From positions 8,645,501 through 8,709,500 of the forward strand of contig JAIVEN010000020.1 in assembly GCA_026686845.1 (NCBI GenBank): a DNA stretch of 64,000 nucleotides, in the 5' to 3' direction. This DNA comes from Adenanthera pavonina (lineage: Eukaryota; Streptophyta; Magnoliopsida; Fabales; Fabaceae). Under the pieces are notes generated by a model that saw only the letters and a program-made list of their open reading frames with translations, made no database searches and was not told the DNA's origin. Shown one piece after another: positions 55,901-64,000 of this stretch (the stretch's first letter is position 1; every line of letters begins with the position of its first letter). The position numbers were made by a program, and so were the translations under genes.

Positions 55901-58900
55901 GTCTTGGGAAAACTTGCATATATCTCATTGTACAACTCTAATTGAACTCAAACTACTAGCATATTAAATTTAAAATATAGATATTTTCATAAATGTCAAC
56001 CACTGAATTTTTGGAATTTTATACAAATTTCTACTGCCTTTTAAAGTAAACATTACATATGGCAAAAATCATAATTTTCTCACAACACTGTCCAGTTTTA
56101 ACCCTTATTTTCTAAAATTCACTATATATTATACACATGCCCAATTTAGGTGTTCTTTAGCTTCTTTTAAAGATCGTTTTGTCTAATTTTAAAGCACATA
56201 TAACATTATATTGGATGCTTTGTTTCAAATAGATTACCCTATTTCTTTCATGGTTGGTCATCTTAGACAACAAGAAGCATCTCTTAGCAAAACTAATTGC
56301 ACATGCCTATTATGTCATCAAAACATGTTTCCACTCCATACTAAACATCATGTAAGGCACAAGGAAACATAACCATGCTAAATTATAGAGTCATAACCTT
56401 TTACATGATTTAATACAAATTGTCCAAATGATACTTCACAATTGTCACAATTTGTACAATCATCATGTTTCTCTTCCATCCTCTTAGCTTTCTGATATCT
56501 TTGCTATGGCTTGGGCCTAGCATGTTGATACTTGATGGGGTGAGATTATAATAATCTCAGTAGCAAGTCACATTCCATACATTATATTATCAAGCAAATT
56601 ATGAAAACATCATAAAAATCATGCTTAAAACATTTAACACCACATTATTCATAGAAAATTCGGTAGCATAACGGATTAGAAAATGGTATCCCAAGGAACA
56701 AAATCCCTCATTTAAGCAGCCAAATCAACCAATCAAACAACAAGAAAACAATATGGCACATTTCAAAACATTAACATAGCAAGATAATAATAAAGTGCAA
56801 GAATGGAACTTAGCTATCTTTGATGATATCCCTTGACTTTCCTCTTTAAACCAAAGCTTCCTCTAGCTTTCTTCAACTTCCTCAAGTCTCTAAACATCAT
56901 CAAACACTTGTTCAAGCCATAGAACAAGCAACTACTTCATAAAGTCTCATTTAAAAACCTAAAGACTCAATTTTTTATTTTAAGCTTAATTTTTGAGCCA
57001 ATGCTTGTCTTTAAGGTTTTTCATCATGGGGAATTCATTTTTGCCATCAAATTAATGAAATTTCAACCTAAAGACACACTTTTGGAGCTGGGCAAAATCT
57101 GTACCAAAGAGGAAAAATGGGTTTTTCAACTACTTGCTTCAAAACTCACATATCTTGCTTCCTTTGGTAAAATGCCATACTTTCTCATCAATTTATGGTT
57201 CAAAAACTCCTTCCCTCTTATTGTTATGCTTAGGCCAAGATTGGACAGCAAGTGAAGGAGGATAAAATTCAAGGAAACTAGCTCAAACTTACCATTTTCC
57301 TTGGATTTTCTTTCCCTTTTTCTTCTTTTTTTCCTTCACCTTCATAGCCTTTCTTTCCTGCAATTGTTCATACCACTCATCCTCTCTTCTCTAAGTGTGT
57401 GTCTCGTACAAATGGTGGAGTTAAGAGTATATATAAAGGCAATTAATTAAGATTACTTTTGCTAATCCTTGATTAATTAAGAAAACTTAATAATTAAGTT
57501 TCCCTTTTCCTTAACCATTAAGACACCATTTTGGTTATTTGTGGGCTGACAAGTGACATCTAATTGGGGGATAATTATCTCCAAAATATAGCATAATTTT
57601 TCCAATACAATAATACCATGTGTTAGATACTTTATACTTAGATCGGTAAATTTACTTTTTGCAGTATATAATCACTTTATAAGTGCAGGATTAAAGTAAA
57701 CTTGTACATAGTATTACTTTATTATCTTGTCTCTTAACAATTTCTTTTGTGGTGTCCAATAGCTTTCTTTTTACTTTTTTAGCTTTTGCAGATTAAAAAG
57801 CAGTTTTCTTAGTAAAAAATTATTTTTTAACCTTTAGCATTGATTATTTCTTTATCCTTAAATATTAACCCTTAGTGCTAATACTGTTTGACTCGTCTTA
57901 TTAAGAGCTTCGATTTGACTATAATTTTGCATATTTACAAAATACCCCTGACTTGGGATAAAATAATTTCTAATTTTTTTGGGTCTTTTAACTATAATTT
58001 TCCCCAAGAACATTTTCACTTCACCTCGATATTTCATTCTTAGGGTAATTTTTATAATTTTTAGGGGGAAAAACATAATTTCTCATTTATCCATCCGATG
58101 GGGAAAAATAACTTTTTTACTCTATTTCACACAAAATGATATCTGTTTTTGTGAATTTCTTATATATTTTTAGTTTAGTTAACTTTTTAGGGATGTTACA
58201 AAACCATTCTCAAACAACTCTTCGATCTGCTTTTTGAGCTGCACCAACTCTGCTGGTGACGTTTGATAGGGTGCCTTAGAAATAGGGCTAGTACTAGGGG
58301 CTAAATCGATAGAAAAATATTCTCTCTCCAGCAACAACCTAGAAATTTCCTTAGGAAACAACTCAGGATAATCACAAACAACAGAAATATTCTCCAATCC
58401 TTCTTCCACTTCTTCCTGTACCGAGAAGGACACCAAAAACCTTTGACATCCCTTACATAGACATTTCTCTACTTGAGCATAAGAAAGGTGAGACCTTCTC
58501 TACTACCCTGAGAACCAAGAACATTCATTGGCAAAGACACTATCTTTTTGGCACAATCTAGAATAGCATTGTTGGCCTTTAGCCATTCCATACCGATGAT
58601 GACATCAATCCCTCTCAATAGTAGGCAGATCAAGTCCATGGTGATACTCCGTTTCTAAAAATGCACCACACAATTTAGACATGCTTGAGTGGTCCTCACA
58701 GAGAACCCAGTAGGCGTCGAGATGGACAGATCAAAAGGAAACTCAGTGGCCACCATACCCAACTTTTGAGCACAATCAAATGAAATGAAAGAGTGCGAGG
58801 CACCATAATCAAATAACAAATGAATAGTAAAGCCCTTGTATCATATTTGGCATAGCATCCACCTCTTGTTGTATGATGGCAAAGACCCTTCCTAGTATTA

Positions 58901-61900
58901 TTAGCTTCTTTGCAGGGCCATCTTGCTTTAGGGTAGTACAACCTCAAGAAACATGTATTAGCTTCCCACAGTTGTAGCAAATCAAACAATGGCATGCTCC
59001 ATGGTACATTCCGTATTTCTCACATGGCCTAGGGGTGCTAGCAGAATTGGGCTGGGATAGCACCATATCTCCTTTATTCGTCCCACTGTAGTTAGAACCT
59101 CCCCTATTATGAGCACCCCTATTGAAACTACCTCTATTTCAACCACCTAGAGGAAAAGAATCTCTCGACCTCCAAGAGCCACTACTGCTGCCACTATAAC
59201 TACCTCTCTTACTAGTACCCCCAATAAGGCCCAATTGAGAAAAGACCCTAACCATAGAGTTCCTCCTTTCTTTCTCAGACTCCTTCATTCTCCTTGCCAT
59301 TATTCTCATCTTAGCACATAAATCCTCGAATGAGGTGAAATCCACCACAAACAATCTCTCCTTCAACTCGGGACGAGCACCCTCTAGTAGGCATTGTGCC
59401 TTCCACCTGTCATATGAATAACTTGAAGAGAATTAAGCTTTCTAAAATCTTTTAGCTATTTGGATATGCCTCTTTCTATCCACGAGACCTGATTTTGATT
59501 CCTTGAACCTTCATCCCTAGCAACATTCAAATCAACAAACATTTCTGCCTCTCCTTGGGGCTCCTCCTCAAGTTCTATATACTCTTGTCGTTCAATTATT
59601 TCTTGCATCATGGTCATTACCTCTTCCTAAATCTGAACACTATTGCTCAAACCAATGATCATTGCATGCATCTCCCTTAGGAGTTCATTATTGTTAGGCC
59701 TACCACATTGAGCAATAAGTGACCTATACACAGTAGCAACACAATTCAGATATCGAGATTTTAGTCTAGCAAGAAACCAAGGAGTATAAGAGTACACAAC
59801 CACAACACAAGCAAAGTGTTGACATAGACATGATATGAGAAGAGAAACAATGACCTAAACTATTGCTCTGATACCAAAATGTAATAACTTATACTCAAAA
59901 ACCTCAAATATACCTAAATATACTTCAAAACAGGGGAGAAAATATAGAAAAGCAAAATGGTGCTGCGGCAAAGAACATTTCTGGAGGAAATGAGAATGGA
60001 ACCCGAGACCCACAGTGTCACAGCCACAGTTATGACACCGCGGCTCCAATGACAAATTGCTAATACATCTGAAGAACTTCCAATGCATATAACTTCGCGT
60101 TTTGACCTCTAATTGACCTGATTCCAAAGTCTACAGATCACTCTAATCCCATTTCAACCATAGACACCAACCAAGCCTACAAGTTTTAGCTTGAAGAAAC
60201 CACTCATTCGAGTTTTGACCCCCTTGAACCTCAAATCAAGCTAATGGGCTATATACCCATTTCACACACTAAGGATCTAATAACTACGCCAGGATCACAG
60301 TTCGAACTTACATACTCAAAGGGACTTGGAGTCACCAATCTCAAGTCCAACACAATCAAACATTATGGATTTAAACATCACATACCGCATATATAACATA
60401 ATTGACATTCATCTTACCACTACCATAACCATAAGCCTGTCAACACACAAAGGGCGATACACCAAGTGTAAAAAGTATAAGAGGGGCCACACAACAATTC
60501 TACCCTAGAAAAACAAAGATAAGTCAGGTACACAATACATTACACAACAGTATAAATGTCACTTTACTAATAACATAACCAAAACAGCAATAACGAGAAG
60601 GGGGTAAACCCCAACATCCACTAGTTTTCTCAATCCTCATTTCTTAAGCCTTCCTTGGTCTTTTCCTTGCTGGTACTGGATCCTTAACCTGGGAATTGTT
60701 AGCCATGGGGTGAGACATATGTCCTAGTAACCATGGTTTACACTTATATAAACATATAGACGTGCTTTCATAACAGTAATCAAATGTAATAATCAATATA
60801 AATATAACATGCATGATATGCTGACACAACACCCATCAATACATGGCTAGAACCATGAGTTAGTTACTATGATAAAGTAACGTTAACCAGTGGCCCCCTT
60901 TCAACGGCCAGTGACGACCGATTTTAGGGTCACCACCCAGCTCTCCTTCCAATGGTCATGACCTGGTCAAAAACCATTGTACCAAAGGTTGAACCATGGA
61001 TGTCCTTCCCATAAATCACCTGAATTGGTAGCTATTTAGAAAAGGTTCATCCCAATTCACAGTCACCTGAGTCTTCTGGCTATAAGATGACTATTGAGTG
61101 ACTAGAATAACATAAGTCGCACCGTCTAAACACAAGGCCTCATGTGCTATTTAGCATATTAACATATCACGTGGTATATAGAGTATCCTCACCTAAACCA
61201 TATATATGCCAACAATGTGTATCATGTGACAATACCCAATACATGCTAACACATCTACACATGTATCATTTCTATCATGGCAGCATGCCATAATAAAGTA
61301 TACAACAAAGCATGGGGTGCATCATAACCAATAACATGTCAATATCATCATATTCGTATTGTTATATATTCATAAATACCAACAGTTATTTTCATCATAA
61401 AATAGGATAAGGATAAGAAACTTATTAGCTGTGTAGCTGCACATGTCATGATATAAAAAGAAATGATCATATTCGAGCTACGAGACATATCATGTTATGA
61501 AAGAGCAAAACTTATACATAAAACATGTATATCATGATATGAAAAGAACTAAACACATATAATTAATTAGAAGACATGAAAAAAACACCTCGGTTATCTT
61601 AACCGTCCAACCTACTCGACACCTCGGTAGGCTAAAAGAGCAATCACAACCAATTCAATGCTTTCTAATTACAACTCGAAGTCAAGAGATCCCATTGTGC
61701 AATATTACAACCTATACATCATCAAATTCTCATTATCTTCACAAATTCACAATCTTTAGCATACACAATTTCCAACTCAAAGTATAATCCGGCTGAAACA
61801 AAGCTTCCCAATCCAATCCAATATCTCAAAACACCTAAAACAATCCATAAAACCATAACATACTTCCACATATTCGGATTCCCAATAATACTAAGATTTA

Positions 61901-63671
61901 AGGCTTAGGGTTTGGGGAATATATCACTTAAACACTTAAAATCCTTAACTTATAGCTTAAACACGTCCAATAATACATCAACAAGGCATTTAATCATAGA
62001 TTAATTGGTAGAAATGCAACTCTAGTCGGAACCCTAGCCAAATCCAAGAAAATCACCGAACCTTAGAAGCTTAAATCTTGTTTGTAAATCATCCCTCACA
62101 TTTCCTCTTCATTTTTCTTCAGGTTGTTCGGTGATTTTCTTGGATTTGTCTAGGGTTCCGACTTGAGTTAATTGAGTCCCAAGGCCTGAAATTTGAAACC
62201 CTAGTGCTACTCTTTCATTTTATTCATTTTTTTCTCTTCATTTTGGCGACTTGTTCAACTTTTGATTTAAACAGATGTTTTGACTGGTGTCACAATGTCA
62301 CTTAAACTCACATTAGTGCCTACTGACTTGGCCTAGAAGCCCAATCCGGCATATCTTGTCGCAGCAGCCTTGCACTTTGCCATGATGTCATTACAAAATT
62401 TGCCTCCTTGCTCAATTTGACTCCTCCTCTAGTTCTACACCATTCGGTTAAGTCTTTCTTAGAATTTATGTTTATGGTCATTACATTTTGAAACGAAGGG
62501 AGTACAATATTTTGTATATATTTATGTGCTTGAATATTGCATGATGCATCATTTTCTCATTAATTATTCTCCTTTTTATACTCTGTTCTCTTTAATCTTT
62601 TTCTAGTGGTCTAAGATATTCCTCTTAGCTGCGTCATATATGGTAAATAAGTGAAAACAATCACAGAACAAATTTGGATAACTGAATAATTAACTTTATT
62701 GATCAATTTTCTTTTCTAGTAATGATTTCATTATTTCTTTTATTTAATGACACCTATGATTCTCCATTTTTTTTTAATTTGATCTCTTTTTGGGTGGAAG
62801 GTACACCAATGCCATCAGCAAGTATAGACATTGAACAAGAAGGCAATAGTCAAAAAATTCAAGGTTAGACTTGCAGATTTCTTTCGAATGATAAAATAAA
62901 ATAATATATCTCAAAATCGACTATGCCAAATTATAGAAACTGGATTCAAAATTCATTTAGACCTGTTTTTTGAGTTTAAAATGAGTTCTTTCCAAAATTT
63001 TTGCAGTACACACGCGCACACAAAGTTAATCCTATACATAAAATCCTTGGGGCTAACGGCTTTCCATTGTAACAGCACTAGGTCTCATACGCAGGCTCAT
63101 CTCCTTTACCTATAACTTATTAGGTATGTTTGCAAACTATTACTTTTAGAATAAATTGGATACTTTTGATATTGAAGTTCTGTTAATTAAACTTAATCGA
63201 CATGATCCTTAACCTATAACTTATTAGGCTCATCTCCTTATCGATTATCCAGGCATGAAGGAAATATATAAGCTGAAGTTGCGAGATGCACAAGCAGCTG
63301 AAATTCTAAGCCTAGCTTGCAAGCATGTAATATTTCTAGATGAAACAAAGAAGAATATAGTTGCAAATGCACTTATTAAGGCCTCCATGGAGGGGAATGT
63401 TGAGTTTTTGTTACAAGTATCAAAAGCAAACCTAGAACCAATGGCTTTCAAAAAAACAATAGCAGGGGTTTTCTTCAAAGCTGTTGAACAACGTCAAGCT
63501 GAGGTTTTCAACCTCATCCACGGATTTCGCTTCAAGAATTCAGCATTAACGATGGCAGATCAATTTCAAAATAACATGCTACATGTTGCTGGCAAGATGG
63601 CTCCTCCCTCCCATCTTAATCGCATCTCTGGTGCGGCTTTACAAATGCAAAGTGAAATGCAATGGTTTAAG
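52497..63671 (+). CDS. Ankyrin-repeat protein, ITN1/ACD6-like (interrupted; C-terminus outside window)
   Basis: A four-exon model that joins in frame: 52,497-52,986, 53,138-53,284, 62,801-62,863 and 63,253-63,671, all with GT...AG introns. Exon 1 carries N-terminal ankyrin repeats. Exon 4 carries the IYELK-type linker and the conserved NNMLHVAGKMAPPSHLNRIS and GAALQMQSEMQWFK blocks that precede the PGG membrane domain in this plant family. The PGG exon and its membrane helices should lie beyond 64,000. Family members sit in membranes and act in defence or salt-stress signalling; the role of this one is unknown. Exon 2 has an in-frame TGA at 53,242-53,244, and intron 2 is about 9.5 kb, filled by an antisense gypsy element. 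It may be a pseudogene or a recently damaged allele. Confidence 0.75.
53138..53284 (+). CDS. Ankyrin gene exon 2, with in-frame stop
   Basis: After an ACAG acceptor, the frame reads DIGLDLLQRCPELLFAQDLH and then GESIIEFIAAFPFRN, the expected ankyrin segment. The next codon is TGA (53,242-53,244). The same frame then continues RDQLVCWKRWIYHC, which is the normal family sequence, so a single base change (for example CGA to TGA) explains the stop. The exon ends CACT before GTTAGT. Confidence 0.7.
53441..58198 (-). repeat. 3' LTR of gypsy element (about 4.7 kb)
   Basis: On the - strand it begins TGTAACATCCC, a classic gypsy LTR start. 53,500-55,640 matches 60,067-62,062 base by base with few differences. 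A TATA box (- strand TTTATATATACTC) lies at about 57,425-57,440, giving a U3 of about 770 bases. The first 60 bases at 53,441-53,500 differ from the corresponding part of the other LTR (76 versus 190 bases), so the outer edge is uncertain. The open frame at 57,001-57,255 (+) inside it is not considered a gene. Confidence 0.7.
58199..59862 (-). pseudogene. gag-pol remnant of gypsy element
   Basis: From right to left: a gag N-terminal part with glutamate-rich text (about 59,640-59,530); a deletion that removes most of the gag core; then KERLFVVDFTSFEDLCAKMR and a serine/arginine-rich linker (59,366-59,139). A CCHC-type zinc knuckle (CYNCGKLIHVS then stop, GC) lies near 59,010-58,950. The protease motif appears as FDYGASHSFIS where FDSGASHSFIS is usual (about 58,815-58,783). 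The reverse transcriptase N-terminus has VVCDYPELFPKEI and PISKAPYQTSPAELVQLKKQ (58,380-58,215). The frame then runs directly into the LTR start at 58,198, so the rest of reverse transcriptase, RNase H and integrase are deleted. Several stops and frameshifts; non-functional. Confidence 0.82.
59864..59875 (-). other. Primer-binding site (initiator tRNA-Met type)
   Basis: The - strand reads TGGTATCAGAGC, the complement of the 3' end of plant initiator tRNA-Met. It lies 4 bases inside the LTR end ATTACA at 59,880, which fixes the LTR/internal boundary and the element's orientation. Confidence 0.9.
59880..62062 (-). repeat. 5' LTR of gypsy element, truncated
   Basis: It is colinear with 53,441-55,640 of the other LTR. 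It ends abruptly near 62,062 at ACCGAACC, where a short inverted copy of its last 40 bases follows. About 2.5 kb of the LTR, including the promoter, is missing. Confidence 0.75.
62020..62165. repeat. Short inverted repeat at LTR breakpoint
   Basis: GGAACCCTAGCCAAATCCAA and onward to ACCGAACC (62,024-62,062) is repeated as its complement at about 62,123-62,162 (GGTTGTTCGGTGATTTTCTT and onward), with a spacer of about 60 bases. Confidence 0.8.
62166..62800. other. Remainder of ankyrin intron 2
   Basis: Non-coding. Contains a lone Stowaway-type end, ACATTTTGAAACGAAGGGAGTA, at 62,482-62,503 (complement TACTCCCTTCGTTTCAAAAT). No partner end was found. Confidence 0.5.
62801..62863 (+). CDS. Ankyrin gene exon 3
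   Basis: It lies between a GTGGAAG acceptor and an AAG/GTTAGA donor. Joined to exon 2 (phase 1) it reads CTPMPSASIDIEQEGNSQ, like the short, polar exon after WIYxC in related genes. The phase into exon 4 also fits. Short and weakly conserved, hence moderate confidence. Confidence 0.55.
63252..63671 (+). CDS. Ankyrin gene exon 4
   Basis: After TTATCCAG the frame reads MKEIYKLKLRDAQAAEILSL, then AALIKASMEGNVEFL-like ankyrin text, AFKKTIAGVFFKAVEQRQAE, VFNLIHGFRFKNSALTMADQ, NNMLHVAGKMAPPSHLNRIS and GAALQMQSEMQWFK. It ends TTTAAG before GTTAGG, exactly where the family has its last intron. Read through, the frame would stop at 63,725, so the ORF end there is not a real C-terminus. The PGG domain exon is expected downstream, outside the window. 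Confidence 0.85.
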
Positions 63672-64000
63672 GTTAGGAAAGAAATTGATGCTTTTGACTT
63701 TTCATATGAATCTTGCAAAGATTAATCAATTAAATAGACTATAACTAATTATATTAAATTAAAATGGTGCATGCATGCTTATGCCTTATTGTACTATTAC
63801 AACCTTGTGAAATATATATGTATTTTTTTGCACAAACCTTGTGAAATATTAAGACTATAAAAAGGAGGTTTATCGTAGTCCTAACACATTATTACACATT
63901 AATCATTATGTAAAGGTTTGAAATATCTTTATTTTTAACGCAATCTTAGAGATAAAAATTTTACTTAATTTATTGTTGATTGTTTTAAATACAGGCGATA
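63672..64000 (+). other. Start of last ankyrin intron
   Basis: AT-rich with no exon visible up to the window end. TGCACAAACCTTGTGAAATAT-type sequence is duplicated at about 63,800-63,850. Confidence 0.5.

Larger units (their letters stand above)
53441..62062 (-). mobile_element. Ty3/gypsy retrotransposon with very long LTRs, internally deleted
   Basis: It lies antisense in intron 2 of the ankyrin gene. 53,441-58,198 is a full-length 3' LTR: the - strand starts TGTAACATCCCTAAAAAG and ends near GTTATTGCA. 58,199-59,879 is the internal remnant with primer-binding site, gag, zinc knuckle, protease and the first part of reverse transcriptase. 59,880-62,062 is the 3' half of the 5' LTR, parallel to 53,500-55,640 at high similarity. 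The 5' half of the right LTR is missing, so no target duplication can be checked. Confidence 0.8.

Noticed and set aside
57001..57255. 84-codon frame on the + strand
   Set aside because: Lies inside the gypsy LTR, on the strand opposite the element's genes; no family resemblance.
63255..63725. Stop at 63,725 as the true end of the ankyrin protein
   Set aside because: The family has its last intron exactly after QWFK (63,671), and a GTTAGG donor is present; the remaining frame is intron read-through.
1..64000. CRISPR arrays, tRNA or rRNA genes, or other prokaryotic-type systems
   Set aside because: No evenly spaced direct repeats with unique spacers and no recognisable tRNA or rRNA sequence were seen; the context is plant nuclear DNA.

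Overview
The window is nuclear DNA from a flowering plant, most likely a eudicot. It is very AT-rich, has intron-containing genes, and is dominated by plant transposon families: CACTA (En/Spm), Ty3/gypsy, solo LTRs, a LINE, a Helitron, hAT and Stowaway. No bacterial, organellar or viral genes were recognised. The only convincing host gene is an ankyrin-repeat gene of the ITN1/ACD6-like type on the + strand, from 52,497 past the right edge.

Layout. 1-2,880: a 1.2-kb near-perfect foldback, two orphan right ends of CACTA elements and a 123-bp tandem duplication. 2,881-25,400: three nested CACTA elements. Element C (oldest, genes on the - strand, left end at 2,881) was interrupted inside its second gene by element A (4,336-20,223, target duplication ATT). 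A was interrupted by element B (6,663-18,456, target duplication TAT, genes on the + strand). B and C each carry a decayed two-gene set: a TNP2-type transposase (Transposase_21 with DUF4218/DUF4216), and a Transposase_24-like gene ending in an Ulp1 (C48) protease domain whose catalytic cysteine is gone. A has no transposase; it carries exons and introns of a captured EF-hand calcium-binding protein gene, so it is a Pack-CACTA-like element.

25,400-52,000: mostly non-coding and repeat-derived. It holds two solo LTRs of one family in opposite orientation (26,724-28,244 and 42,167-43,843, the second with a perfect AAAAT duplication), a LINE zinc-binding/RNase H relic, two hAT non-autonomous copies with 8-bp duplications, Stowaway and other MITEs, and a Helitron end with helicase remains.

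52,497-64,000: the ankyrin gene. Exons 1-2 and exons 3-4 are separated by an intron of about 9.5 kb filled by an antisense Ty3/gypsy element with a very long LTR (about 4.7 kb) and a truncated gag-pol. An in-frame TGA in exon 2 suggests a damaged gene. The C-terminal PGG membrane domain expected for this family would lie beyond the window.

All calls come from reading the sequence by eye; no database search was run. Exon edges inside transposons are approximate.
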